DNA of 64,000 nucleotides from Spirochaetaceae bacterium UBA5556 (GCA_002425765.1 DIMW01000010.1:104080-168079), one strand, 5' to 3'; positions 32,917-42,493 are shown, counted from the stretch's first letter. The notes: a model not told the origin generated them from the letters alone. Numbers and translations: made by a program.

Positions 32917-32943
32917 GCGCTTGTCTCCGGGAGTGAACCCGGG

Positions 32944-33150
32944 CTACTGAAAGGCTTCCATCATAATCCTCGGGACCATCCTCACTTGCCCATAGAGGGC
33001 GAAAAACTGAAGCGCCTCCTCCGCCTCCATGAGCACCAGTCTCTGGCGCAGAACCTTGCCCCCGATCTGAACGTGCCGCTCGATTCGACCTTTTTGTCTG
33101 TAGTTCCCATAGTTACCAACTTTACACTCATTCCATGCTTTTCGCCTCTG
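32944..33150 (-). pseudogene. Unrecognised coding fragment
   Basis: About 65 codons with GC-rich third positions: NYGNYRQKGRIERHVQIGG, then LRQRLVLMEAEEALQFFALY, ending with TAG at 32944-32946. There is no start codon after the previous in-frame stop. It is in the same frame as the frameshifted gene that follows, so the two may be one decayed gene interrupted by a nonsense mutation. Confidence 0.4.
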
Positions 33151-33165
33151 AATATTCTATCGCCG

Positions 33166-33331
33166 CTGAAAACATACTCAAAATCAGGCGAGGGTGTATA
33201 CGCTGTCCCCGCCATACCGGAAACTGGCATTAACCCGTTGTCCGCTGCCCAGTTGGTGTATGGACCTTCCTGTATCAGCCTGGGAACTGCCCTGGGTGTG
33301 CGGGGTAATATCACTGAAGACTTTGATACGC
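33166..33331 (+). pseudogene. Possible AbiEi-type antitoxin relic
   Basis: Plus-strand residues SGEGVYAVP and AQLVYGPSCISLGTALG resemble the conserved core of AbiEi-like antitoxins (G-x-Y, then A-x-L-x-Y-x-P-S-Y-I-S-L-E-x-AL). The following sequence is not recognisable and no partner AbiEii toxin is present. The remaining bases to 33488 show nothing. Confidence 0.3.
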
Positions 33332-33488
33332 CAGCTGTGCGGGAAATCACGCAAGAACTTGTTTTTGCCGCACCGGGACGCACCGACCTTTTCTAAGGAA
33401 GCGGCGCTGCAAAGAGGGACCTGCCTAGCGAGATAGTCCTCCGCCCGAGACGCCTGCCCACAACGCCGCAGAATCCTTCTCTATTCCT

Positions 33489-34007
33489 TTATTTCTTTTT
33501 CCACTTACCGGAACCGCCGATTTCAAAAACCCCGGCGCCACCTAAAGCACCATTAAACTGGCCTATCGGTGTCCCGTCAGAACGGAACCAATTGATTTGG
33601 AATATCCCACCCGCCTCGGCAATACCTTGTGCATGATACGCTGTCGCGTCGTTGAAAAAGGTATCCCACGCATTATCGCCGGTATAGGCGGTATACATAA
33701 AACCAATACACTCTCCACCACCTATCCCGGGCCCCCACGCGCTTTCTTCGAATTTCCATGGTTTGTTGTCGGGATAACACTTGACCTTGGCATAAATAAC
33801 AGCGCTGACAATTGACGCCTCCGCCTGAATCGCCCCACTTCCACCGGAAACCCGCACGACATTTTCAGCGGGACCGGCGGCGGGAGAAGGCATGTGTTCG
33901 AGAAGGTCATTCAGCTTAGTGTCGTCAATTTTGTTCTTGAACGCCGATAACGTCGCCTTTCTGCATGCTCGCAAAAAATCTTTGTTCTGCAATACATCAT
34001 TCGCCAT
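33489..34007 (-). CDS. Small beta-rich protein of unknown function
   Basis: 172 residues, starting MANDVLQNKDFLRACRKATL behind a strong GAGAGGAGG site; no signal peptide. The first 60 residues are helical. The rest alternates hydrophobic and Gly-rich strands (WGPGIGGGECIGFMYTAY, GIFQINWFRSDGTPIG, GAGVFEIGGSGKW). The closing strand and Gly/Trp pattern weakly recall the eight-stranded barrel of actinobacterial VapA proteins, but I would not name it so. Flanking relics and low-GC spacers suggest a recently acquired island. A stand-alone gene. Confidence 0.6.
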   Translation of the reverse strand: MANDVLQNKDFLRACRKATLSAFKNKIDDTKLNDLLEHMPSPAAGPAENVVRVSGGSGAIQAEASIVSAVIYAKVKCYPDNKPWKFEESAWGPGIGGGECIGFMYTAYTGDNAWDTFFNDATAYHAQGIAEAGGIFQINWFRSDGTPIGQFNGALGGAGVFEIGGSGKWKKK

Positions 34008-34198
34008 ACGAACCTCCTCTCTACCATCGCCGTAAGATTTTATAAAGGACATACGTCCTTCCATAGCGCGTCTTGTGCCGTAACATCAGATGTATAAAAA
34101 TTATACCATAACGACGATACATGTGTTCATAAATTTGGAAATATCGCACACATTCGATTGACCATCGGGCCCCTTCGCCATATGCTTCGGCGAATAGT

Positions 34199-35383
34199 AT
34201 GGACGAAACCCTCAACAATAAGAAAATCTCGCTGAGATTCGGCCTCAATTATTTCATGCTCTTCGCGATATACGGCATATCTTCGCCTTATTTGCAGCTC
34301 ATGGTGCGGCGGCTGGGCTACAGCCCCGCCGCGGTGGGCCTTTTCCTTGGATTTTACGAGCTCATCGGCATAACTGGCCCGATTTTTCTCGCACAGATCG
34401 CCGACAGGTCCGGAAAGCTGAAACCTTTCCTCTTCGCCTCTACGCTGATGATCCTCGCCGGCCTTGGACTGCTCCTGCCCTTTCACATTCCACTCATCAC
34501 CATGCTGAGCCTGGCGCTGCTCTCTCTTGGGATCAAGACACCGGTACCCGTGCTGGACACATCACTGCTGCGGGCCATCGAATTTTCCTCCGCGCAAAAG
34601 ATCAAAACGCCGAACTACGGCCTCCTGAGGGCGATCGGGTCGGGAGGATTCGTGGTCGTGGCGCTCATCGCGCAGGGCATTCCAGGCTTCGACTCGAGCT
34701 CGACCGGAATGATGGCGCTCGCGCTGGGCGTTCTTGCGTGTCTCTTTTTGATAAGCCTCTTCTCGATGCCTGAAATCGGAGCGTCGCACGCGCGCAAGGA
34801 AAAAATCGCCTTTTCGTTCAAATGGCTCGATTCGACATACATGCTCGGACTCGGCGTCATCGCGCTCGGAAGATTCGCCATGGCGCCGATCGGCTCGTTC
34901 TTCTCGATGTACCTCACCGAGGAACTGCACTGGCATGCCGTCGGGGCGATGTGGGCCCTGTCCGCGACCTCCGAAATTCCTCTCATCATTCTTTCCTGGA
35001 AGTTCATACAGAAAAAAAACCCCATGCTCGCCATCGCGATCTCGTCCGCCGCCATTGTGGTCCGCCTTCTCATCTACGCGTTCTTCCCCAGCCCGGCGGG
35101 GGCGATCACCGGCCAGATTCTGCATTCCCTGTGCTATGGGCTGTTCCAGCCGGCCGCGCTCGCTTTCGTCAATCTGAAAACGCCCCCGGCCGACCGCACG
35201 ACCGGTATGGCGCTCTACATGGGGGTCGGGATAGGACTGCCGACCTTTCTGGGCAGCGCGCTTGGCGGAGTGGTCGTCGAAGCGTTCGGCTATCGATGGC
35301 TCTTCGCGAGTTACACGCTGTTCGCGCTGGCCAGCCTCGCGCTGTTCTGGAAATATCGGGCCCGACTTGTTGCCGTAAAGTGA
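34199..35383 (+). CDS. MFS transporter (MFS_1-like/LacY-type group)
   Basis: 394 residues with 12 predicted helices. The N-terminal LNYFMLFAIYGISSPYLQLMVRRLGYSPAAVGL and the loop LAQIADRSGKLKP (motif A, residues 63-75) match the PF12832 group, which includes phenylpropionate and some oligosaccharide:H+ symporters. No clear ribosome site precedes ATG 34199. The oxidoreductase gene follows 33 nt later and may share its transcript, so a sugar or sugar derivative is a reasonable cargo. Confidence 0.82.
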   Translation: MDETLNNKKISLRFGLNYFMLFAIYGISSPYLQLMVRRLGYSPAAVGLFLGFYELIGITGPIFLAQIADRSGKLKPFLFASTLMILAGLGLLLPFHIPLITMLSLALLSLGIKTPVPVLDTSLLRAIEFSSAQKIKTPNYGLLRAIGSGGFVVVALIAQGIPGFDSSSTGMMALALGVLACLFLISLFSMPEIGASHARKEKIAFSFKWLDSTYMLGLGVIALGRFAMAPIGSFFSMYLTEELHWHAVGAMWALSATSEIPLIILSWKFIQKKNPMLAIAISSAAIVVRLLIYAFFPSPAGAITGQILHSLCYGLFQPAALAFVNLKTPPADRTTGMALYMGVGIGLPTFLGSALGGVVVEAFGYRWLFASYTLFALASLALFWKYRARLVAVK

Positions 35384-35416
35384 GGCGCCGCGATAATATT
35401 AAAGCTGGAGGTGACT

Positions 35417-36403
35417 ATGAATTCCGTTCGCTGGGGTATTCTATCCGTTTCCAATCATTATAGGTTACGAGTGCATCATCAGCTCGCCGGTTCCGAGGTC
35501 ACGAAGGTCCTCGGCATCGCGTCGCGGGATGCAGAAAAGGCAAAGCAGGCGGCCCGTGAGCTCGGCCTCGCGCGCTCTTTCGGCTCGTACGAGTCCATGC
35601 TCGCCGATCCCGATATCGACGCGGTGTATATTCCGCTTCCCAATCACCTGCACGCGGAGTGGATAAGGAAGGCGGCGGACGCGGGCAAGCACGTGCTCTG
35701 CGAAAAGCCCTTCGCGCTGGACGCCGCCCAGGCCGCCGAAGCCGTCCGTTACGCCCAATCCAAGGGCGTCAAGGTGATGGAGGCTTTCATGTACCGCTTC
35801 CATCCGCAGTGGGTACACGCGAAAGAAGTCGTGCAGTCGGGCGAGATAGGCAAAGTGCAGTTCGTCCACGTTCAATTTACTTACAACAACAAGGATCCGC
35901 ACAATATTCGCAACATCCTCGAAACAGGCGGCGGCGCGATGTACGACATCGGCTGCTATGCGTGTTCATCGAGCAGGTTCATCATAGGCAAGGAGCCCGG
36001 GCGCGCGATTTCCATCGTCCAGCGCGATGCCGTATTCGGAACCGACACGCTCTCTTCCGCGATGCTCGATTTCGGCGACGCGCGGGCTCTCTTCACCGTC
36101 TCGACACAGTCATTTCCTGTCCAGCAGGTCGACATCATAGGCAGCTCGGGCACAATCACTATCTTCATCCCCTACAACATGTACGACGATGTGCCGGCCG
36201 ACGTGCGCATCACGACGGGCATCGGACCGCGGATGGTCAGACTGGCGCCGGCCGGGCAGTACCGCCTGATGTTCGACGCGCTCTCAAGAAGCATCATCGA
36301 GGGGAAACCGCTACCTACGCCGCCTGAAGACGCGATCGCGAACATGAGGGCGATCGACGCGCTCTTCAGATCCGAGAAGTCGGGGCTCTGGGAGAAGGTG
36401 TAA
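35417..36403 (+). CDS. Gfo/Idh/MocA-family oxidoreductase
   Basis: 328 residues. N-terminal Rossmann domain, then the family motif CEKPFALD near residue 96 with the catalytic Lys, MEAFMYRFHPQW near 124 and DIGCYACSSSRF near 176, which carries the Asp-x-x-x-Tyr/His proton-relay segment. Oxidises or reduces a sugar or polyol with NAD(P). GGAGGTGACT just before ATG 35417 decides the start over GTG 35411. Probably co-transcribed with the MFS gene upstream. Confidence 0.87.
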   Translation: MNSVRWGILSVSNHYRLRVHHQLAGSEVTKVLGIASRDAEKAKQAARELGLARSFGSYESMLADPDIDAVYIPLPNHLHAEWIRKAADAGKHVLCEKPFALDAAQAAEAVRYAQSKGVKVMEAFMYRFHPQWVHAKEVVQSGEIGKVQFVHVQFTYNNKDPHNIRNILETGGGAMYDIGCYACSSSRFIIGKEPGRAISIVQRDAVFGTDTLSSAMLDFGDARALFTVSTQSFPVQQVDIIGSSGTITIFIPYNMYDDVPADVRITTGIGPRMVRLAPAGQYRLMFDALSRSIIEGKPLPTPPEDAIANMRAIDALFRSEKSGLWEKV

Positions 36404-36445
36404 GCGCCGGAGACGGGCGCGACGGACGAGAAGCGCGGCGCCATC

Positions 36446-36685
36446 TCAGTGAGCGCGGCCAGACTCAACCGGCGCGCCGGCCGCAATCGCGGCGAGGCAC
36501 TCGGGGCAGAGGCAGCCGCTGTAGCGCGCCGCAAGTTCGCGGCGCGCTTTTTTAGTGAGTTCTATCGCGGCGCACCAGCACTGCGGCGCATGCAGACACT
36601 CGAAGAACGCGCCGCAGCGTGGGCAGGTTTTGATGACCGCCGGCATGTTCCGGTGTCCATTCACGGTATTCGGCTCCATACTCAT
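36446..36685 (-). CDS. Cysteine-rich CWC-family protein
   Basis: 79 residues. TCPRCGAFFEC, then CWCAAIELT and CLCPECLAAI give eight Cys in the pattern of the Cys_rich_CWC domain (PF14375), presumably binding zinc. Its start overlaps the ribA stop by 4 nt (ATGA), so it is made together with RibA. Function unknown. Confidence 0.8.
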   Translation of the reverse strand: MSMEPNTVNGHRNMPAVIKTCPRCGAFFECLHAPQCWCAAIELTKKARRELAARYSGCLCPECLAAIAAGAPVESGRAH

Positions 36686-37383
36686 TCCCGTCCGTGATCG
36701 AGGTCGAGCAGATGCCCGAACCGCTCTTTTTTCGTCTTCAGATACTCGCGGTCGTGCGCGTGGGGCGGCAGCTCGTGCGGCACACGCTCGCTGACTTGTA
36801 TGCCGTACAGTTCGAGTTCGGCCACCTTTTCGGGGTTGTTGGTCAAAAGGCGTACGCTCTTTACGCCGATCTTCCTGAGCATCGCGGCGGGAATCTCGTA
36901 GTCGCGGGCGTCGGGCGGAAAACCGAGCATGACGTTGGCGTCATAGGTATCGTAACCCGCGTCCTGGAGCGCGTAGGCGCGCAGTTTGTTCACGAGGCCG
37001 ATACCCCTCCCCTCGGCCTGATGATAGAGCACAACGCCCCGGCCCTCCTTCTCGATGCGCTCCAGGGCATGGTGAAGCTGGGGGCCGCAGTCGCAGCGCA
37101 GACTGCCGAGCGCGTCGCCGGTGAGGCAGGCCGAGTGAATACGAAGCAGCACGTTCTCGCCGTCACCAGTGTCGCCTTTTATGATCATGATATGATCCTT
37201 GTTGTCCTTATTGTTCACAAAACCGACAATAGTGAAATGCCCATAGGCGGTCGGAAAATCGGCGACCGAAGCCACCATGACGCAGACAGATTCTTCGCAG
37301 GCCGCGCAATGATCCTTGTTCGGGCAGTGGCGCAGAAATTCAACATCTTCTTTAATGATTTGCTCAACACTTGGAATATCCAC
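36682..37383 (-). CDS. ribA: GTP cyclohydrolase II
   Basis: 233 residues from a GTG start, fixed by AAAGGAG 5 nt upstream. HSACLTGDALGSLRCDCGPQL holds the three zinc Cys; YHQAEGRGIGL and LLTNNPEKV complete the active site. Converts GTP to the pyrimidine precursor of riboflavin. Unlike ordinary RibA, residues 18-34 carry four extra Cys (Cys20, 26, 29, 34) that could form another metal site. No fused RibB domain. Followed by the coupled CWC-domain gene; the rest of the rib pathway is not in the window. Confidence 0.93.
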   Translation of the reverse strand: MDIPSVEQIIKEDVEFLRHCPNKDHCAACEESVCVMVASVADFPTAYGHFTIVGFVNNKDNKDHIMIIKGDTGDGENVLLRIHSACLTGDALGSLRCDCGPQLHHALERIEKEGRGVVLYHQAEGRGIGLVNKLRAYALQDAGYDTYDANVMLGFPPDARDYEIPAAMLRKIGVKSVRLLTNNPEKVAELELYGIQVSERVPHELPPHAHDREYLKTKKERFGHLLDLDHGRE

Positions 37384-37459
37384 GGAAACTCCTTTCTGGA
37401 TATAAAGTAATTCATGCAGGCCAGACCATCGGCGCGCCGGGGAAACCTCGCGGACGGGT

Positions 37460-38185
37460 CTACTCAATCGAGTCGAAGTCGGGCATGCGCGGAGGGATGC
37501 CTATGCTCTCGTGCAGCAGAAAATAGCGGAGGGCGCGGACAGTCGATTCAAAGGCCACGTCCGCCCAAGGAATCGCCGTGGCATGCACGAATTGCAGGCT
37601 GTCGCTCTCTTCGGGGTCGAGATGAAAATCCTCGACATCGACGATATTGCCGCGCGAAAAGAAGTAGACGTCGCAGGTGGCGTAGGGGATGCCTTGATAC
37701 TGATAGACATTCGGGAATGTCGCCAAAAAATTGATGCGCGAGGGCGACCAGCCGATTTCCTCAAAACATTCGCGCAGGGCCGCGTCTTCGGCGCGTTCGC
37801 CCGGTTCCACAAAGCCGCCTGGAAGCGCGAATTTGCCCTTCATGGGATCCTTATTCCGCTTCAGCATGAGGATGGTGCCCTTCGACTCGATGATGATGCC
37901 GGCCGCCGTCGCCACATTGTGAAAATATTCAAAGCCGCAGGTCGGACATTTCCACATGCGACTTCTGACGCTATAGAGCTTCGGGCTCCCGCAGGATGGA
38001 CAGAAGTGGAAGGCGGACGCCGCCGCGCCTATACCGCCAAGGCGTTCCAGGACATACGCGTTTTTTTCTTCGAGCGAGCGGATGTACGTGTCCGAGCAGG
38101 CCTGCCGATCGGCTCCGGCCGTCAGCCCGACCGCCGAAAGCCCTCTTTCCGGCAGGCCATCCGCGCACTCCTTTGTCTTTTCCAT
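37460..38185 (-). CDS. Nudix hydrolase with zinc ribbon (NudC-like architecture)
   Basis: 241 residues. A zinc ribbon (CPSCG near residue 63 and CPTCG near 80) precedes a full Nudix box GGFVEPGERAEDAALRECFEEIGW near 123-146. The ribbon-then-Nudix order is that of NADH pyrophosphatase, but the SQPWPFPxS motif of NudC is absent, so the substrate is open. A minus-strand TATAAT at 38205-38210, 20 nt before the ATG, with AAGGCGG as ribosome site, drives it divergently from uvrC. Confidence 0.85.
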   Translation of the reverse strand: MEKTKECADGLPERGLSAVGLTAGADRQACSDTYIRSLEEKNAYVLERLGGIGAAASAFHFCPSCGSPKLYSVRSRMWKCPTCGFEYFHNVATAAGIIIESKGTILMLKRNKDPMKGKFALPGGFVEPGERAEDAALRECFEEIGWSPSRINFLATFPNVYQYQGIPYATCDVYFFSRGNIVDVEDFHLDPEESDSLQFVHATAIPWADVAFESTVRALRYFLLHESIGIPPRMPDFDSIE

Positions 38186-38214
38186 GGAACCGCCTTATTT
38201 TTTCATTATATACT

Positions 38215-40065
38215 ATGAGCACAGTGAAGCGCGAGAGTACCGAAACCGAAGTGGAGCGCAGGGCCCGTCTCAGGACCCTCATCAGAGAGGCGCCGCAGTC
38301 TCCCGGCGTCTACCTCATGCGCGACGAAACGGGTGTTATCATCTATGTCGGCAAGGCGAAAAACCTCAAAAACAGGCTCACCTCGTATTTCAGCGGCAAA
38401 AAGGACATCAAGACCCGGCACCTCGTCTCGCGCATCCACAACATCGAATGGGTCCTCGCCGCGCACGAGTACGAGGCACTCCTCCTCGAGAACAACTTCA
38501 TAAAGGAACACACGCCGCGCTACAACATCAACCTCAAGGACGGCAAGACCTATCCGTCGATCCGCATCACGAACGAAGAGTTCCCGCGCGTATTCCGCAC
38601 GCGGCGCATCATCGACGACGGCAGTGAATATTTCGGACCATTCCCGAGCGCCGAGACGATCGACACCTACCTCGATCTCGTGAAGCGAATGTTTCCGTTG
38701 CGCCGCTGCGTCAAGATGAAGAAGCGCGCGAGCCCTTGCATGTACTACCACATCGGACGCTGCCCTGGCCCCTGCGCGGGCAAAATCAGTCACGAAGATT
38801 ATATGAAGCGCGTCGGCGAAGTGCGTAAACTGCTCTCCGGCGATACGGAATCGCTTCTCAAAGATCTCGAGCGCGAGATGAAGGCCGCGGCCGCCGAACT
38901 GCGGTTCGAGGAAGCGGCGCGCCTGCGCGAGGCGATAAAGGCGATCCAGTCGTTCATGGGACACTCGAACGTGGTCGACTTCAACAGCCTCGACGCGCGC
39001 GATTACGTCGCATGGGAAGCCGACGGCGATCAGGCGAGCTACGTGGTCTTCCAGATGCGCGACGGCAAGCTCAAGAACCGCGACAGTTTTATGGAGAATA
39101 TCGTCGATGAACTTGAAGCGCTCGACAACTTTCTCGCACGGTATTATGAGGGAGAAAGAACGGCGCCTCCCTGTATCTTCGTCCGAAAGGCGGAAAACAC
39201 GGCATCGATCGCGCGCTACCTGTCCGACCGCTTTGGTGCGCGAGTCGAGGTGAAGATACCGGACAGCGAGCGCCACTGGGCGGTGATGAATCTGGCGGTG
39301 CAGAACGCCAGAGAGGAGCTCGCGAAGCGACGCCGCGTGCACGGCGACATCGCGGCGCTTGTGGAGCTGAAAGAGAAACTCGGTCTCGGTGCCGTGCCGA
39401 TGCGCATCGAGGGCTTCGACATCGCGCAGCTCGGAGGAAAGCATACGGTGGCGTCGCTGGTGAGTTTCAAAAACGGGATCGCGGACAAAAAAAACTACCG
39501 CTACTTCAAAATCCGGTCGGTGGAAGGACAGATCGACGACTTCGCGGCGATGCGCGAGGCGGTGGCGCGGCGCTACACGCGGCTCATCAACGAGGAGGCG
39601 GAGCTGCCCGACCTCGTGCTCGTCGATGGCGGGGCGGGACAGGTCTCCGCCGCGAAGGAAATACTCGGCGATCTCGGCCTCGATGTCGATCTGGCGGGTC
39701 TCGCGAAGCGGAACGAGGAAGTCTGGATGCCCGGCAGAAACACTCCGATTGTGCTGGCGAAAGACTCGCCGGCGCTGCGCGTCCTCGTGGCGGTGCGCGA
39801 CGAGACGCACCGTTTCGCGACGGGGCTTTCCCGCAAGTTGAGAATGACAGACGTCACTTTCCGCGTGCTTCAGGAAGTGCCGGGCATCGGGGATGCCCGC
39901 GCCAAATCGATTCTCCGGGAGATGGGGTCGCTGGATGCGGTGGCCCAGGCCGAGCCGGGCTACATCAGCAGCATCGCGCACGTGAACGAAGAGACCGCCC
40001 GCAAGGTGATCGGCGTGGCCCGCCGCACAGTCGATATTGACGAGGGACTTGAGAACGCCGATTAG
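38215..40065 (+). CDS. uvrC: UvrABC excinuclease subunit C
   Basis: 616 residues, normal length. GIY-YIG nuclease domain at the N-terminus (SPGVYLMRDETGVIIYVGKA), Cys cluster CPGPCAG near 180, UVR motif (EAARLREAIKAI) near 235 for UvrB contact, RNase H-like endonuclease domain (GFDIAQLGGKH, DLVLVDGGAGQ) and a C-terminal helix-hairpin-helix (PGIGDARAKSIL). Makes both incisions in nucleotide excision repair. The ATG at 38215 has no ribosome site, and an AT-rich TATATACT abuts it, so very short-leader or leaderless translation is likely. The frame is open upstream into the divergent Nudix gene. Confidence 0.95.
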   Translation: MSTVKRESTETEVERRARLRTLIREAPQSPGVYLMRDETGVIIYVGKAKNLKNRLTSYFSGKKDIKTRHLVSRIHNIEWVLAAHEYEALLLENNFIKEHTPRYNINLKDGKTYPSIRITNEEFPRVFRTRRIIDDGSEYFGPFPSAETIDTYLDLVKRMFPLRRCVKMKKRASPCMYYHIGRCPGPCAGKISHEDYMKRVGEVRKLLSGDTESLLKDLEREMKAAAAELRFEEAARLREAIKAIQSFMGHSNVVDFNSLDARDYVAWEADGDQASYVVFQMRDGKLKNRDSFMENIVDELEALDNFLARYYEGERTAPPCIFVRKAENTASIARYLSDRFGARVEVKIPDSERHWAVMNLAVQNAREELAKRRRVHGDIAALVELKEKLGLGAVPMRIEGFDIAQLGGKHTVASLVSFKNGIADKKNYRYFKIRSVEGQIDDFAAMREAVARRYTRLINEEAELPDLVLVDGGAGQVSAAKEILGDLGLDVDLAGLAKRNEEVWMPGRNTPIVLAKDSPALRVLVAVRDETHRFATGLSRKLRMTDVTFRVLQEVPGIGDARAKSILREMGSLDAVAQAEPGYISSIAHVNEETARKVIGVARRTVDIDEGLENAD

Positions 40066-40220
40066 GAGGGCGCGCCTGGATCGGCCTCCTGGCCGGGAAC
40101 GCGCATTGTATGTGCCCATGCCGCGACATTGCCAGATATGCCCATTTCGCATACTATACGTGTTGTTTTACGCACTTCCCATCGATGTGCTGCACACATT
40201 CATTCACAAGGAGTGAATTC

Positions 40221-42272
40221 ATGAATATTCCCGCGTTACAATCCATCGCTCTGTCTGTGCGGAGCCTCACCATCGACGCGATTCAGAAGGCGAATTCAGG
40301 CCATCCCGGCATGCCGATGGGCGCCGCGGAACTCGCCGCGTTTCTGTACGGCGTCGAACTCAAGTACAATCCGAAGGATCCCAAATGGCTCAACAGAGAC
40401 CGTTTTGTGCTTTCGGCGGGTCACGGCTCGATGTTTCTGTACTCCGTTCTCCACATGGCGGGCTTCGATCTGTCCCTCGATGATATAAAGGCATTTCGTC
40501 AGGTAGGCTCGAAATGCCCGGGTCACCCCGAATACGGCGTGACGCCCGGCGTCGAGACGACCACGGGGCCTCTGGGCCAGGGACTCGCGACCGCGGTCGG
40601 CATGGCCATCGCCGAACGCAAGATGGCCGCGCATTTCAACAAGCCCGGCCAGGAGATCATCGACCACTCCATCTTCGCGGCCGCGGGCGACGGGTGCTTT
40701 ATGGAAGGCGTCGCGAGCGAGGCATGCTCGCTGGCGGGACACCTCGGCCTTGACAATCTCATCGTGTACTACGACTCGAACCATATCAGCATCGACGGCT
40801 CGACGAACATCGCGTTCACCGAAGACGTGGGAAAGCGTTTCGAAGCTTATGGCTGGCAGGTGCTCCATGGCTCGATGTACAACTTCGAGGAGCTTGCCTC
40901 GCTCACCGCGAAGGCGAAGGCCGAGAAAGGCCGCCCTTCGCTCATCATCCTCGAGAGCGTGATCGGCAAAGGCGCACCCTCCAAGCAGGGAACCAGCGGC
41001 GTCCACGGCTCCCCGCTGGGTGAAGAAGAGGCGCGCAGGGCAAAGGAAGAACTTGGCATTCCGCTCGACAAACCTTTCTGGGTCGCGCCGGAAGCCTACG
41101 CCTACTTCGAGGCGCACCGGAAGACGCTTGGCCAGGAGTATCAGGCATGGCAGGCACGCTTTGAGGCCTGGGGAAAGGCAAATCCGGAGCTCGCCCGCGA
41201 GCTCTCCGTCTGGCTCGGCGGCAAGGCGACGCGCGCACTGGATCTGCCCGCCTTCACCGTGGGCGAAAAAGTCGCGACGCGCAACGCGTCCGGCAAATGC
41301 CTGGCCGCCATCGCGAGCGCGTGGCCGAATTTCATCGGAGGCTCAGCCGACCTGACGAGTCCCAACGTCAGCCAGCTGCCGCCAAACGCCGACGGCAGCC
41401 CCCTCGTCTTCACGAAGGAGAATCCTGCCGGCCGCTACATTCACTTCGGTGTCCGCGAGCACGGCATGGCGGCCATCGCCAATGGCATCGCGCTGTACGG
41501 CGGGCTCCGCCCCTTCGTGGCGACCTTCCTCGTGTTCGCCGATTATCTGCGCCCCGCGCTCCGGCTCTCCGCCCTCATGAAAATTCCGGTCATCTCTGTG
41601 CTCACCCACGACTCGATCTATATCGGCGAAGACGGGCCGACGCATCAGCCGATCGAAACACTCGCTTCGCTGCGCGCGATACCCGGCCTCAAAGTTCTGC
41701 GTCCCGCCGACGCAGAAGAGACCGTGGTCGCCTGGCGCATCGCGATGGAGAGGCTGGACGGCCCGACCGCGCTCGTATTCACTCGACAGAATCTGCCCGT
41801 TCTGGGAAAGGCCGACCCGGACTGGCCCTACACGATGGCCCTCGGCTCCTATGTCGTGCAGAATCCCGAGCGCGCGCCGGACGTGACGCTCGTCGCCTCG
41901 GGATCAGAGGTTTCTCTGGCGATCGCCGCGGCGGATATCGTGCGGGCACAGCGCCCGAAGACGGCGATAAGGGTAGTTTCGGTGCCCGACCGGCAGGCGT
42001 TTTACGCGGCGCCCGCGCCGGTGCGCGACGCGATCCTTTCGCCCGGCTCTCTGGTGTTCGTGGCCGAGGCAGGTGTCGCCCAGGGCTGGGAACGCATCGC
42101 CCCACCGGAAAACATCTTCTCCATCGAGCGCTTCGGTGAATCGGGTCCCGGCGACAAGGTCGCGGAGCATTTGGGCTTTACGGCACAGGCCTTCGCGCAA
42201 AAGGTGCTCGCGAAATTCGGCGGAGCTGCTGCCGAGACACGCCCTTCAAGGCTTTCAGATGGCGGATCATGA
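40221..42272 (+). CDS. tkt: Transketolase
   Basis: 683 residues. The start is set by AAGGAG 7 nt before ATG 40221. Conserved blocks: SGHPGMPMGAA, VLSAGHGSM, the thiamine-diphosphate motif GDGCFMEGVASEA through NHISIDG, and the pyrimidine-binding part FGVREHGMAAIANG with DSIYIGEDGPTHQPIE. Transfers two-carbon units between ketoses and aldoses in the pentose phosphate pathway. Single gene; the C-terminus has a short extra Ala/Ser-rich tail. The 220 nt downstream contain no gene. Confidence 0.96.
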   Translation: MNIPALQSIALSVRSLTIDAIQKANSGHPGMPMGAAELAAFLYGVELKYNPKDPKWLNRDRFVLSAGHGSMFLYSVLHMAGFDLSLDDIKAFRQVGSKCPGHPEYGVTPGVETTTGPLGQGLATAVGMAIAERKMAAHFNKPGQEIIDHSIFAAAGDGCFMEGVASEACSLAGHLGLDNLIVYYDSNHISIDGSTNIAFTEDVGKRFEAYGWQVLHGSMYNFEELASLTAKAKAEKGRPSLIILESVIGKGAPSKQGTSGVHGSPLGEEEARRAKEELGIPLDKPFWVAPEAYAYFEAHRKTLGQEYQAWQARFEAWGKANPELARELSVWLGGKATRALDLPAFTVGEKVATRNASGKCLAAIASAWPNFIGGSADLTSPNVSQLPPNADGSPLVFTKENPAGRYIHFGVREHGMAAIANGIALYGGLRPFVATFLVFADYLRPALRLSALMKIPVISVLTHDSIYIGEDGPTHQPIETLASLRAIPGLKVLRPADAEETVVAWRIAMERLDGPTALVFTRQNLPVLGKADPDWPYTMALGSYVVQNPERAPDVTLVASGSEVSLAIAAADIVRAQRPKTAIRVVSVPDRQAFYAAPAPVRDAILSPGSLVFVAEAGVAQGWERIAPPENIFSIERFGESGPGDKVAEHLGFTAQAFAQKVLAKFGGAAAETRPSRLSDGGS

Positions 42273-42493
42273 GTATCCATCTTATAGCATGCTTTAAGCG
42301 GGTCCGATTCATACGCATGCCCATGGTATTGCTTTCAAAATCAAGCATATCATCAAATAGGCCAGCGAACGCATTATGTAATACTGTAAATATTTAATGC
42401 CCTAGATGTGGTGCCATCCTTTGTGATACTATAGGTCATCCTTTCTACTTCTCGCGGGTCTGCACGGGGGGCAAGTACAGGGAGAATCTCAAA

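Noticed and set aside
32986..33396. Intact 136-codon plus-strand gene
   Set aside because: Its first third is antisense to a better-supported coding fragment; only a short core resembles AbiEi, so I list that core as a relic.
40060..40110. Rho-independent terminator after uvrC
   Set aside because: AGGAGG and CCTCCT could pair around a GC-rich loop, but no U-tract follows and the stem is short.
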